Shown here piece after piece: positions 8,765 to 17,220 of a stretch of 64,000 nt of DNA. Location: positions 5,704,001-5,768,000 of the forward strand of contig NZ_CP102509.1 of assembly GCF_024611995.1 (NCBI RefSeq), read 5' to 3'. The notes below the pieces were generated by a model that was not told where the DNA came from, ran no database searches, and worked only from the letters and a program-made list of their open reading frames with translations. This stretch comes from Streptomyces sp. NBC_00162. GTDB lineage: Bacteria > Actinomycetota > Actinomycetes > Streptomycetales > Streptomycetaceae. A program made the translations under genes and the position numbers. The first letter of the stretch is position 1. Each line of letters starts with the position of its first letter.

Positions 8765-10042
8765 ATGACCTCGCTCGATGCTGCCACCTCGCCCGTCCTC
8801 GCCACAGCGCAGCGGTCCCGCACCGCGGCCGCCGCCATCGCCCCGCTCCCGCGGTCCGCCAAGGACACGGCCCTGCTGGCGATCGCCGACGCCCTGGAGG
8901 CCCGTACGGCCGAGATCATCGCGGCCAACGCAGTCGACACCGACAAGGCCCGCGCCGCCGGCACCAGCGAGACCGTCATCGACCGCCTCACCCTGACCCC
9001 CGAGCGGGTCGCCGCCATCGCCTCCGACGTACGGGACGTCGCCGCCCTCCCCGACCCCGTCGGCGAGGTCGTCCGCGGCAGCACCCTCCCCAACGGCATC
9101 GACCTCCGACAGATCCGCGTACCCCTCGGCGTCGTCGGCATCATCTACGAGGCCCGCCCCAACGTCACCGTCGACGCCGCCGCCCTCTGCCTGAAGTCCG
9201 GCAACGCCGTCCTGCTCCGCGGCAGCTCCTCCGCGTACGCCTCCAACACCGCGCTCGTCGGCATCCTGCGCGACGCGGTCGCCGCAGCCGGGCTGCCCGC
9301 CGACTCGATCCAGCTCGTCCCCGGCGAGTCCCGCGACTCCGTCCGCGAGCTGATGCGCGCCCGCGGCCTCGTCGACGTGCTCATCCCGCGCGGCGGCGCC
9401 TCCCTCATCAAGACCGTGGTCGAGGAGTCCACCGTCCCGGTCATCGAGACCGGTACCGGCAACTGCCACGTCTACGTCGACGCGCAGGCCGACCTCGACA
9501 TGGCCGTGGAGATCCTCGTCAACTCCAAGGCCAGCCGGCCCTCCGTCTGCAACTCCGCCGAGACCCTCCTCGTCCACCGCGACATCGCCGACGCCTTCCT
9601 GCCGCGCGCCCTCGACGCCCTCGCCGACGCCGGCGTCACCGTCCACGGCGACGCCCGGGTCCTTGCCGCCGCCGAGGACACCAAGGTCACCGCGCTGCCC
9701 GCCACCGACGAGGACTGGGCCGCCGAGTACCTGTCCTACGACATCGCCGCCGGCGTCGTGGACTCCCTCGACGACGCCGTCGCCCACATCCGCCGCTGGA
9801 CCTCCGGGCACACCGAGGCCATCGTCACCACCTCGCAGGCCGCCGCGCGCCGCTTCACCCAGCTGGTCGACTCGACCACGGTTGCCGTGAATGCCTCCAC
9901 CCGGTTCACGGACGGTGGCCAGTTCGGCTTCGGCGCCGAGATCGGAATCTCCACGCAGAAGCTGCACGCCCGGGGCCCGATGGGCCTTCCCGAGCTGACC
10001 TCCACCAAGTACATCGTCACCGGCGACGGTCACGTCAGGTAA
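8765..10042 (+). CDS. proA: Gamma-glutamyl phosphate reductase (ProA)
   Basis: NADPH-dependent aldehyde-dehydrogenase-fold enzyme giving glutamate semialdehyde, the second proline step. The catalytic-Cys region is [19 protein letters not shown] near residues 256-274. [12 protein letters not shown] and the C-terminal [22 protein letters not shown] are family hallmarks. The 425 aa are typical. No ribosome site precedes the ATG; a TACCCT -10 box (8753-8758) ends 6 nt before it, so the mRNA is probably leaderless and transcribed independently of proB. Confidence 0.96.
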   Translation: MTSLDAATSPVLATAQRSRTAAAAIAPLPRSAKDTALLAIADALEARTAEIIAANAVDTDKARAAGTSETVIDRLTLTPERVAAIASDVRDVAALPDPVGEVVRGSTLPNGIDLRQIRVPLGVVGIIYEARPNVTVDAAALCLKSGNAVLLRGSSSAYASNTALVGILRDAVAAAGLPADSIQLVPGESRDSVRELMRARGLVDVLIPRGGASLIKTVVEESTVPVIETGTGNCHVYVDAQADLDMAVEILVNSKASRPSVCNSAETLLVHRDIADAFLPRALDALADAGVTVHGDARVLAAAEDTKVTALPATDEDWAAEYLSYDIAAGVVDSLDDAVAHIRRWTSGHTEAIVTTSQAAARRFTQLVDSTTVAVNASTRFTDGGQFGFGAEIGISTQKLHARGPMGLPELTSTKYIVTGDGHVR

Positions 10043-10119
10043 TCGGCGACTGAACACGGTGTGGCCGGATTTCGGCGGACACCCTGCCCAAAGCAGCCCC
10101 CCAGGTCTACGCTGGTCCT

Positions 10120-10674
10120 GTGCCGGACGACGTGGGGGGCAAGCCGTTCCCGGACGACGGGGAGCCCGACGACGACCGCGGAGGCGCGGACAAGGACTTC
10201 GCCTCCGTGGTGTTCGACGAGGACTTCGTCCGGAACGCCGAGATCCATGAACCGAGCGCCGCGGAGCGCCAGCGGGCGGCCGACCGGGCGCGCGCCGAGG
10301 CGGAGGCCGCCCGCGCCGTCGCCGGAGGCTGGACGGGCGACGACGACTACGACAGCTACGGATACGGCCACCCCGACGGGTACGGCCTCGACGACAACGG
10401 CTGGGACCACGACCGCGGCTACGGCAGTGCCGACGGCCCGTACGGGGCCTACGGCGGCAGCCTGCGCCCCTACCGCGGCCGCGCACCCTGGCTGCGTCCC
10501 GTCGCCTGGGTGCTCGCCTTCGTGATGGGCCTCGGCATGGTCGCACTCGCCTTCAGCGCCGTCTACCGAAGCGCCGCGGGCGAGGCGGACCCCGCCCCGG
10601 CGCCCGCCAGCACCCCCCTGAGGGAAGTCACCGGCGTCGGTGCGTTTACGTACCCCTCCGACCGCCAACCCTGA
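10120..10674 (+). CDS. SCO2584-like spore-wall-associated membrane protein
   Basis: A 184-aa single-pass protein. It has an acidic cytoplasmic N-terminus with VVFDEDFVR at residues 30-38, a Tyr/Gly/Asp-rich segment at about 75-112 (repeated YG and DG), a basic stop (RPYRGRAPWLRP), one membrane helix near 127-148, and a short Ala/Pro outer tail. In S. coelicolor the syntenic SCO2584 is reported as part of the MreB-associated spore wall synthesizing complex; the homology here is from memory of order and architecture. The GTG start has TACGCT ending 6 nt upstream, suggesting a leaderless transcript. The next gene shares the N-terminal motif. Confidence 0.75.
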   Translation: MPDDVGGKPFPDDGEPDDDRGGADKDFASVVFDEDFVRNAEIHEPSAAERQRAADRARAEAEAARAVAGGWTGDDDYDSYGYGHPDGYGLDDNGWDHDRGYGSADGPYGAYGGSLRPYRGRAPWLRPVAWVLAFVMGLGMVALAFSAVYRSAAGEADPAPAPASTPLREVTGVGAFTYPSDRQP

Positions 10675-10743
10675 AGGTAACGACCCCACTCGCATACGCC
10701 GGAGCTGGGGGCTTCTCTGAAGCGGGGACAGCGGGGAGAAGCG

Positions 10744-11907
10744 ATGGCCGTGCCAGGAGATCCACCCAACGGCACCCCCGAGGGCATCGGAGGGGGTGAC
10801 GACGAATTCCGGTCGGAGGAGCTCCGCTCGGTGGTGTTCGACGAGGACTTCGTCCGCGCTGCCCGGCTCCAGGAATTCTCCGCACAGGAGCGCATGGGCG
10901 AACACGCCCGCGCCGTCCGCAGCCGCTCCGTCTGGTCGGCCGGCGGCGGCTCCGGCTCCCGGACCAGTACCCCCGGGCGGGGCGCCCGCCAGGGCATGCT
11001 GCTCGTGCTGCTCATCGCCACGGCCTTCTCCTGCGCCGTCTACATGGGGCTGCGCAACCCGTACGTCCCCCCGGCCGGGGGTCCCGCCGAGCCGCTCAGC
11101 AGCACCGTCGTCCCGCTCGCACCCGCCGCGGCCGTGCCCGGCGGGCGGCCCGCCGACCTGTACGCGAACAGCCCTGCCGCCGACTACCGCGTCGGGGCGG
11201 CCGGAATCGCCCTGCCGGCCGTGCGCCGCACGCACCACTTCACCGACGCCCAGGTCATCACCGCGCTGTCCATCGCCAAGGACTACCTGGTGCAGTCCTC
11301 GCTGGACCCCGACATCCTGGCCGGCGCCGCCACCCGGCCGGTGCGGGTCCTGCTCGACCCCGACCAGCTGGCGCAGTTCGACCGCAGCATGACCTCGCCC
11401 GCCGGTGACGGCCGCCACGCCACCACCGGCTGGCTGGTCCGCTTCGACCCGGGCACCGCCGTCGTGGCCGACTCCCGGGTGCGGGTGCGGGGCACCCTCG
11501 CCTTCGAGGAGGTCACCCCCGATGTTCTGGAAGTGACCACCGACCACACCTTCGTGTACGCCGTACGCCCGGCGACCGGAGCACCCGCCGCGGCCGACGG
11601 GGCCTCGCTCTTCACCGTCCGCCGCGAGCTTCGGCTGCGCTTCGACCGGGAGGACCTCAATGCCCGGCGGACGGAGCTGGCCTCGGCCTACGTGATGGCC
11701 GGGCCGCAGGCCTGCTCCAGCGACCCGGCCGACGGATTCCGCCCGCTGCTGGCCGGAGCAGGCCCGACCACGGTGGGCCCGGCCGCGAGCGACCCGTACG
11801 CCAGCGGCCAGCCGCGCCGCACGGCCGGGCTGTGCGGCGTGCTCGCGCAGCCCACGACCCCGCCGGCGACGACGACCCCGGTCAGCCCCGTCAGCCCTGC
11901 TCCGTAG
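10744..11907 (+). CDS. SCO2583-like single-pass membrane protein
   Basis: A 387-aa protein with a cytoplasmic N-terminus of about 80 residues, one membrane helix near 83-103 (MLLVLLIATAFSCAVYMGLR) and a large extracytoplasmic domain with Pro/Ala/Thr-rich ends. It carries the same VVFDEDFVR motif at residues 30-38 as the upstream gene and similar flanking residues (x-A-x-x-x-E-x-SA-x-ER). The outer domain has alternating beta segments and two Cys (QACSSD, GLCGV) that could form a disulphide. The start follows GGGGAGAAG. The gene ends 17 bp inside the convergent M48 peptidase gene. Spore-wall function is inferred from neighbours only. Confidence 0.75.
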   Translation: MAVPGDPPNGTPEGIGGGDDEFRSEELRSVVFDEDFVRAARLQEFSAQERMGEHARAVRSRSVWSAGGGSGSRTSTPGRGARQGMLLVLLIATAFSCAVYMGLRNPYVPPAGGPAEPLSSTVVPLAPAAAVPGGRPADLYANSPAADYRVGAAGIALPAVRRTHHFTDAQVITALSIAKDYLVQSSLDPDILAGAATRPVRVLLDPDQLAQFDRSMTSPAGDGRHATTGWLVRFDPGTAVVADSRVRVRGTLAFEEVTPDVLEVTTDHTFVYAVRPATGAPAAADGASLFTVRRELRLRFDREDLNARRTELASAYVMAGPQACSSDPADGFRPLLAGAGPTTVGPAASDPYASGQPRRTAGLCGVLAQPTTPPATTTPVSPVSPAP

Positions 11908-12967
11908 CCCCGCCCTTGCCCTCCGAGGCGCCACCGGCAGCGGCGCCGGTGCCCGTGAACTTGTCGCGGAGCTTGCCGCCCAGGTCGCCCGCTCCGCCCG
12001 CGATGTCGCCCACCAGCTTCATCAGCGGATCCTTGCTGGTACGCACCGAGTCGGCGTAGTGCGCGGCGGACTGCCGGAAGGAATCGGTCACCGAGGTGTC
12101 CTTGTCTTCGTCCCGCCGCGGGTAGTGGCCGTCCATGATCCGCTGGAAGTCGCGGTTCTCCGACCACTTCTTCAGCTCGGCCGCCCGCACGGTGGTGAAG
12201 GGGTGCGTCCGGGGCAGCATGTTCATGATCTTCAGTACGGAGTCGCGCAGATCGCCGCCCGCCTCGTACTCCTCGGCCTGGGCCAGGAAGGCGTCCACGT
12301 TCATCTCGTGGATGTGGTTGCCGCCCGCCAGCTTCATCAGACCGCGCATCGAGGCCTGCAGGTCCTGCCCCACCAGCAGCCCGGCCCGGTCGGCGGAGAG
12401 CTCCGACTTGCGGAACCACTCCCGCAGCGCGGTCACGATCGCCATGATCGCCACATTGCCCAGCGGGATCCACGCCACCTTCATGGCCAGATTCGTCAGG
12501 AACAGCAGGATCGTGCGGTACACGGCGTGCCCCGACAGCGCGTGGCCCACCTCGTGGCCCACCACCGCCCGCATCTCCTCCTCGTCGAGCAGCTCGACCA
12601 GGCTCGTCGTCACCACGATGATCGGCTCGTCCAGCCCGATGCACATGGCGTTGGGCCGCGGGTCCTGCTGCACGTACATCTGCGGGACCTTCTCCAGGTC
12701 CAGGATGTAACAGGCGTCGCGCAGCATCTCGTGCAGGTGCGGGAACTGGGTCTCGTCGACGCGCACCGAGTCCGACAGGAACAGCAGCCGCAGGCTGCGC
12801 TCCGGAAGCAGCCCGCTCAGCGCCTTGAACACCGTGTCGAAGCCGCTCAGCTTGCGCAGCGCGACCAGCGCCGAGCGGTCCGCCGGGTGCTCGTACGCCC
12901 GCGAGGAAATGCCGGGGAACCTCCTGCGGTCCCGCGCCGGCACCTTCTCGAACCCTGTCTGCGTCAT
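11891..12967 (-). CDS. M48-family membrane-associated zinc metallopeptidase
   Basis: HtpX-like protease, 358 aa. The zinc motif HEVGH is near residues 138-142 within VVGHEVGHALSGHAV, followed by two hydrophobic segments at about 150-185. A conserved ELSADRAGLL (third zinc ligand Glu plus Asp) lies about 50 residues after HEVGH. The N-terminal part (YEHPADRSALVALRKLSGFD) is typical of actinobacterial M48 proteins. The C-terminus is Gly/Lys-rich and disordered. It converges on the SCO2583-like gene with overlapping 3' ends. Substrate unknown; a role in envelope protein quality control is plausible. Confidence 0.88.
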   Translation of the reverse strand: MTQTGFEKVPARDRRRFPGISSRAYEHPADRSALVALRKLSGFDTVFKALSGLLPERSLRLLFLSDSVRVDETQFPHLHEMLRDACYILDLEKVPQMYVQQDPRPNAMCIGLDEPIIVVTTSLVELLDEEEMRAVVGHEVGHALSGHAVYRTILLFLTNLAMKVAWIPLGNVAIMAIVTALREWFRKSELSADRAGLLVGQDLQASMRGLMKLAGGNHIHEMNVDAFLAQAEEYEAGGDLRDSVLKIMNMLPRTHPFTTVRAAELKKWSENRDFQRIMDGHYPRRDEDKDTSVTDSFRQSAAHYADSVRTSKDPLMKLVGDIAGGAGDLGGKLRDKFTGTGAAAGGASEGKGGATEQG

Positions 12968-13107
12968 AGCGCCCTCCCCTGGATCGACCTTCGTGGCCCT
13001 GCGTCTATCCTCTCCAACGCCTGAGTCGGCGCGAGCGTGCCCCAGGCCCCCGCATACGATGTGAGCGAAGTCTCCGCCCGCTCCCCGACTCGATAGGTAC
13101 CTGCCTG

Positions 13108-13275
13108 ATGAGCCTCTCCTCCACCGCCCACAACCTGGTCGTCCTCGCCTCGGAGGGGGCCGAGCAGCACGGCGGCAACCACGACAGCCTCAACCCCTAC
13201 CTCACCGGCGGCGGCGCGCTCTTCATCCTCCTCCTGATGCTCTGGGTCACCACGCGCCTGAACCGCGACCGCTAG
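13108..13275 (+). CDS. Small single-pass membrane protein, 55 aa
   Basis: ATG at 13108 to TAG at 13273-13275. The sequence has a polar N-terminus with EGAEQHGGNHDSLNPYLTGG and one membrane helix (GALFILLLMLWVTTRL) ending in Asn-Arg-Asp-Arg. A short protein at this place, between the M48 gene and nadD, is common in Streptomyces (SCO2580/2581 region). Its function is unknown; the hydrophobic helix with positive C-terminus predicts an outside N-terminus. It may be a small accessory subunit for neighbouring envelope factors, but that is a guess. Confidence 0.7.
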   Translation: MSLSSTAHNLVVLASEGAEQHGGNHDSLNPYLTGGGALFILLLMLWVTTRLNRDR

Positions 13276-13326
13276 GTCGACCCGGCCTGGACCGCCGGGT
13301 CCCCCGGGCCAGTAGGCTCTGCGCTC

Positions 13327-13944
13327 ATGGGAGAGCAGGAGACGCCTACCGGCCCGGTCAAGCGCCGGCTCGGGGTGATGGGCGGCACATTCGACCCGAT
13401 CCACCACGGACACCTGGTGGCCGCCAGTGAGGTGGCCTCGCTTTTCCACCTCGACGAGGTGATGTTCGTGCCGACCGGCGAGCCGTGGCAGAAGTCGCAG
13501 CGTGCCGTGTCGCCCGCCGAGGACCGCTACCTGATGACGGTCATCGCCACGGCCTCGAACCCGCAGTTCTCGGTGAGCCGCATCGACATCGACCGCGGCG
13601 GGCCGACGTACACGATCGACACCCTGCGGGACCTGAAGGCGCTGAACGACGACGCCGACCTGTTCTTCATCACGGGTGCCGACGCGCTCGCCCAGATCCT
13701 GACCTGGCGAAACGCCGAAGAGCTGTTCTCGCTCGCCCATTTCATCGGGGTCACCCGGCCCGGCCACGTCCTCACCGACGACGGACTGCCCGAGGGCGGT
13801 GTCTCCCTGGTCGAGGTGCCCGCGCTGGCCATTTCCTCCACGGACTGCCGCGCACGGGTCGCCGAGGGGGATCCTGTCTGGTACTTGGTGCCCGACGGCG
13901 TGGTGCGCTACATCGACAAGCGTGAGCTGTACCGGGGAGCCTGA
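13327..13944 (+). CDS. nadD: Nicotinate-nucleotide adenylyltransferase (NadD)
   Basis: Converts nicotinate mononucleotide plus ATP to deamido-NAD in NAD synthesis. The nucleotidyltransferase signature [12 protein letters not shown] is near residues 18-29 and the second motif SSTDCRAR is near 171-178 (usually ISSTxIR; Cys replaces Ile here as in other streptomycetes). The length of 205 aa is normal. TAGGCT ends 8 nt before the ATG and no ribosome site is seen, so translation may be leaderless. It heads the row nadD-LCP-rsfS-phosphatase. Confidence 0.94.
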   Translation: MGEQETPTGPVKRRLGVMGGTFDPIHHGHLVAASEVASLFHLDEVMFVPTGEPWQKSQRAVSPAEDRYLMTVIATASNPQFSVSRIDIDRGGPTYTIDTLRDLKALNDDADLFFITGADALAQILTWRNAEELFSLAHFIGVTRPGHVLTDDGLPEGGVSLVEVPALAISSTDCRARVAEGDPVWYLVPDGVVRYIDKRELYRGA

Positions 13945-13967
13945 GCTTCCGGAGAGAGGGGCCCGCG

Positions 13968-15641
13968 GTGAACGACCGACAGGATCCGTACGACCCGTAC
14001 GCCCACGAGCAGCCGCTCATCGGCTACGACGCGTACGGGCGGCCGGTGTACGGCCAGGCGCCCGCGCAGCCCGCCCAGCCCGCCCAGGACTACGGACAGC
14101 AGCAGTACGGCTACGACTACCAGGCGCAGGCCCAGGGGTACGGCCAGCAGCCGCAGCAGCAGTTCTACGCCGAGCAGGCCCAGCCCGCACAGGACTACGG
14201 GCAGCAGGAGTACCAGCAGGCGCCCGCCTACGGGTACGACACGCAGCAGACCCAGCAGGTCCAGCAGACGCAGCAGTGGATCCCGCAGCAGACCGCCCCG
14301 GAGCCCGAGCCCGAGCGGCAGCGGACCCCGCAGGTCCCCGAACCGCGCCGGCCCGACACCGAGCCCCAGGCCGGGCGGGACTACCGCACCGAGATGTTCG
14401 CCTTCATCGACCAGCCGGACGAGGACTCCGAGGACGTCATCGACTGGCTCAAGTTCACCGAGAGCCGGACCGAGCGCCGCGAGGAGGCCCGCCGCCGCGG
14501 CCGCAACCGGGTGGTGGCGCTGATCGTCGTCCTCGCCGTGTTCGTCGTCGCCGGCCTCGGCTACCTCTGGTACGCGGGCAAGCTGCCCTTCCTCGACGGT
14601 CCCGGACAGAAGAACAACGCCGCGACCGCCGACGCCGGGGCGCAGAAGCGCGACATGATCGTCGTCCACGTGCACAACACCAAGAAGGGCGGCACCTCCT
14701 CGGCGCTGCTCGTCGACAACGTCACCGCCAAGCAGGGCGCCACCGTCCTGCTGCCCAACACCCTCGGCGTGCCCGGCTCGGACGGGACCGCCACGGGACT
14801 CGGCAAGGCCGTCGAGGGGGGCGGCCTCGGCACCCGCGAGGCCCTTGACTCGGTGCTCGGCACGCACATCGGCGGCACCTGGCGGCTGGACACCCCCTTC
14901 CTGGAGAACCTGGTCGAGCTGGTCGGCGGCATCGAGGTCGACACCGACGCGGCCGTCCCGGCCGACGACGCGGCGAAGGCACCGGCCGTCGCCCAGGGCC
15001 AGAAGCAGAGCCTGAGCGGCCCGATGGCCGTCGCGTACGCCACGTACCGGGCCCAGGGCGAGCCGGAGGCCAAGCAGCTGGAGCGCATGGGCAAGGTGCT
15101 GTACGCGGTCCTGCGCAAGGTCCCGAGCGACCCGAAGGCGGCCGCGGTGACGGTCGACAGCATGGGCCAGATCCTCGACCCGGCCCTGAACTCGCAGACG
15201 CTCGGCGCCCTGCTGTCGCGGCTCGGCGCGCACGCCAAGGTCGGCGCGTACCGCACCGACGTCCTCGGGGTGAAGCCCGACGGGGCCCTGACGGACGACG
15301 CCACCCAGAAGGTCGTCAAGGAGGTGCTCGGCGGCTCGGTCGCGGCGGCTCAGCCCGGTGCGGCCCCGCGCGTCGGCCTCAAGGACGCCACCGGCGACGA
15401 GAAGACACAGATCGCGGCGAAGGCGGCGCTGCTCAACGGCGGCTACGACTTCGTGGACGGCGGCAAGGCGGACAAGACCGCTGCCGCCTCGCAGATCACG
15501 TACCAGGACGACGCCCAGAAGGACCGGGCGATCGAGGTCGCCAAGACGCTGGGGCTGCCCGAGACGGCCGTGAAGAAGGCCGAGAACGCCGTGAACGCGG
15601 ACGTCGTGGTGATCCTGGGCAAGGACTACAAGGCGTCCTGA
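13968..15641 (+). CDS. LytR-CpsA-Psr (LCP) family glycopolymer transferase, PdtA/SCO2578-like
   Basis: LCP enzymes attach lipid-linked anionic glycopolymers to peptidoglycan outside the membrane. The 557-aa protein has a very long cytoplasmic N-terminus (about 1-178) rich in Gln, Tyr and Pro with YGQQ/QQ repeats, one membrane helix at about 181-201, an LCP domain at about 220-430 (GLGTREALDSVLGTHIGG; the Arg-rich pyrophosphate site is poorly recognisable), and a LytR_C domain at about 460-555. In S. coelicolor the syntenic PdtA is reported as a TagV-like LCP needed for normal sporulation. GTG start; GGAGAGAGGGG lies upstream. Confidence 0.85.
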   Translation: MNDRQDPYDPYAHEQPLIGYDAYGRPVYGQAPAQPAQPAQDYGQQQYGYDYQAQAQGYGQQPQQQFYAEQAQPAQDYGQQEYQQAPAYGYDTQQTQQVQQTQQWIPQQTAPEPEPERQRTPQVPEPRRPDTEPQAGRDYRTEMFAFIDQPDEDSEDVIDWLKFTESRTERREEARRRGRNRVVALIVVLAVFVVAGLGYLWYAGKLPFLDGPGQKNNAATADAGAQKRDMIVVHVHNTKKGGTSSALLVDNVTAKQGATVLLPNTLGVPGSDGTATGLGKAVEGGGLGTREALDSVLGTHIGGTWRLDTPFLENLVELVGGIEVDTDAAVPADDAAKAPAVAQGQKQSLSGPMAVAYATYRAQGEPEAKQLERMGKVLYAVLRKVPSDPKAAAVTVDSMGQILDPALNSQTLGALLSRLGAHAKVGAYRTDVLGVKPDGALTDDATQKVVKEVLGGSVAAAQPGAAPRVGLKDATGDEKTQIAAKAALLNGGYDFVDGGKADKTAAASQITYQDDAQKDRAIEVAKTLGLPETAVKKAENAVNADVVVILGKDYKAS

Positions 15642-15667
15642 CCCGGATCCGAGGCTCTGACATGTGG

Positions 15668-15701
15668 TTTCGCCCGCGCGGAACGTTCCGCGCGGGCGGT
15701 G
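15668..15701 (+). terminator. Terminator hairpin after the LCP gene
   Basis: A perfect 28-nt palindrome at 15671-15698 (CGCCCGCGCGGAAC and its complement) lies 30 bp after the LCP stop and 57 bp before rsfS. No U run follows. Confidence 0.65.
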
Positions 15702-15757
15702 TCGGCGGTACATGAGACCCTTGTAAGGATCTGCCCGCCAACCCGAAAGCATGGCCA

Positions 15758-16204
15758 GTGACCGCCACGGACCGCTCCATCGAGCTCATCACCACCGCCG
15801 CCCAGGCCGCGGCTGACCGGCTCGCGCACGACATCATCGCGTACGACGTCAGCGACGTGCTGTCGATCACCGACGCCTTCCTGCTCGCCTCGGCGCCCAA
15901 CGACCGCCAGGTCAAGTCGATCGTGGACGAGATCGAGGAGCGCCTGCTCAAGGAGCTCGGCGCCAAGCCGGTGCGCCGCGAGGGCGACCGCGACGCCCGC
16001 TGGATCCTGCTCGACTACGTCGACATCGTCGTCCACGTCCAGCACAGCGAGGAGCGGGTCTTCTACGCGCTGGAGCGCCTGTGGAAGGACTGCCCCGAGA
16101 TCGAGCTGCCCGAGGACGCCAAGCTCACCATCGGCAAGGCCGAGGAGCACGCCAAGCTGCGCGAGGCGGCCGGCGACGACGAACTGGACGGTGATCTGTT
16201 CTGA
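15758..16204 (+). CDS. rsfS: Ribosomal silencing factor RsfS
   Basis: Binds ribosomal protein L14 on the 50S subunit and blocks subunit joining under starvation. The 148 aa contain the DUF143 core: IAYDVSDVLSITDAFLLASAPNDRQV near 27-52, DEIEERL, and GDRDARWILLDYVDIVVHVQ near 80-99. GTG start at 15758; an upstream ATG at 15751 is out of frame. It sits after nadD and the LCP gene and overlaps the following phosphatase gene at its stop. Confidence 0.94.
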   Translation: MTATDRSIELITTAAQAAADRLAHDIIAYDVSDVLSITDAFLLASAPNDRQVKSIVDEIEERLLKELGAKPVRREGDRDARWILLDYVDIVVHVQHSEERVFYALERLWKDCPEIELPEDAKLTIGKAEEHAKLREAAGDDELDGDLF

Positions 16205-16857
16205 GCACGACCACCACGGGCAAGTCCGGCAGGAAGATCGTCCTCTGGCGGCACGGCCAGACCGCGTGGAACCTGGAGCGGCGCTTCCAGGGCTCCACGG
16301 ACATCGAGCTGACCGAGACCGGAGTGGCGCAGGCGCGCCGCTCCGCTCGGCTGCTCGCCTCGCTGAAGCCGGACGCCATCGTGGCCTCCGACCTCCAGCG
16401 CGCGGCGGCCACCGCCGAGGAGCTGGCCTCCGTCACGGGGCTGACCGTGACGCACGACGCGGCGCTGCGCGAGACGTACGCCGGTGAGTGGCAGGGCCTG
16501 ACGCACGACGAGATCCTCGGGAAGTACGGCGAGCAGTACGCGGCGTGGAAGCGCGGCGAGCCGGTCCGCCGAGGCGGCGGTGAGCTGGAGACCGAGGTCG
16601 CCGACCGCGCCGCGCCGGTGGTGCTGGAGCACGCCGACCGGCTGCCGGAGGGCGGCACCCTCGTCGTGGTCAGCCACGGCGGCACCATCCGTACGACCAT
16701 CGGCCGCCTGCTGGGCCTGGACTCGTACTACTGGGAGGGCCTGGGCGGGCTCTCCAACTGCTGCTGGTCCGTCCTCGGTGAAGGCGCGCGCGGCTGGCGT
16801 CTGATGGAGCACAACGCCGGCACGCTGCCGGAACCGGTGCTCGGCGACGACGACTGA
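16201..16857 (+). CDS. Histidine phosphatase family protein (phosphoglycerate mutase-like), apparent CTG start
   Basis: 2H-phosphatase-fold enzyme. The catalytic motif LWRHGQTAWN is near residues 15-24, VASDLQRAAATAEEL near 60-74, and the second catalytic His in VVSHGGTIR near 158-166. The first ATG/GTG/TTG in frame is GTG 16324, which would delete the catalytic RHG, and a TGA at 16192 closes the frame upstream. The only plausible initiator between is CTG at 16201, in a CTGA overlap with the rsfS stop. Translation from it gives 218 aa, a normal length. The substrate is unknown; actinobacterial members include phosphosugar and mutase-like enzymes. Confidence 0.85.
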   Translation: MSTTTTGKSGRKIVLWRHGQTAWNLERRFQGSTDIELTETGVAQARRSARLLASLKPDAIVASDLQRAAATAEELASVTGLTVTHDAALRETYAGEWQGLTHDEILGKYGEQYAAWKRGEPVRRGGGELETEVADRAAPVVLEHADRLPEGGTLVVVSHGGTIRTTIGRLLGLDSYYWEGLGGLSNCCWSVLGEGARGWRLMEHNAGTLPEPVLGDDD

Positions 16858-16921
16858 GCCGAGCTCCCGGCGGCCTGTCCGCCGCTCCTCCGCCGCTCCC
16901 CGCCGGGGCTGCCACCCGGAT

Positions 16922-16951
16922 TTCACTTTCCGGCTGGTCACAGGCTAGAGT
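16922..16951 (+). promoter_or_regulatory. Putative promoter of the first tRNA-Ala
   Basis: TTCACT (16922-16927), an 18-nt spacer and TAGAGT (16946-16951) lie about 50 nt upstream of the tRNA. This is a moderate match to the housekeeping -35/-10 pattern. Confidence 0.4.
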
Positions 16952-17004
16952 TCTTCTTGTTCGCAGCGCGGAACACCGGAGACGGGGGGAGCGCGGCGGA
17001 GAGC

Positions 17005-17077
17005 GGGGCTATAGCTCAGTTGGTAGAGCGCCTGCATGGCATGCAGGAGGTCAGGAGTTCAATTCTCCTTAGCTCCA
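17005..17077 (+). tRNA. tRNA-Ala (GGC anticodon), copy 1
   Basis: A 73-nt cloverleaf. The acceptor stem GGGGCTA pairs with TAGCTCC and contains the G3-U70 wobble that identifies tRNA-Ala. D arm AGCTCAGTTGGTAGAGC; anticodon arm CCTGC-loop-GCAGG with loop ATGGCAT, giving anticodon GGC. T arm with TTCAATTC. Discriminator A73; CCA is not encoded. Identical to the copy at 17584. Confidence 0.96.
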
Positions 17078-17082
17078 CAATC

Positions 17083-17122
17083 AGGATCCCGTCCCCAACA
17101 GGGGGCGGGATCCTTGTTTTTG
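17083..17122 (+). terminator. Intrinsic terminator after the first tRNA-Ala
   Basis: A long GC stem (AGGATCCCG...CGGGATCCT, 17083-17114, with inner CCCC/GGGG pairing) is followed by GTTTTTG. This is a classic rho-independent terminator, 5 nt after the tRNA. Confidence 0.85.
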
Positions 17123-17220
17123 TACCCTTTGCGATTGCTGACCCGGCCTGCACTTGCATGGCAGAATCGGACGGCCGGAGGGGGAGACGACGGCCCGATG
17201 CGGGAGGGAGTCGCTGACGG

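Noticed and set aside
7988..10546. 852-aa open frame on - across proB end, SCO2586-like gene and proA
   Set aside because: Shadow frame opposite three recognisable genes, with low-complexity Gly/Asp/Arg composition.
14040..14290. Repeated CAG-rich units as a CRISPR or tandem array
   Set aside because: They are in-frame codons of a Gln/Tyr-rich protein tail with irregular spacing, not direct repeats with spacers.
16324..16857. Phosphatase starting at GTG 16324 (177 aa)
   Set aside because: Would omit the catalytic Arg-His-Gly motif, which is present in frame upstream.
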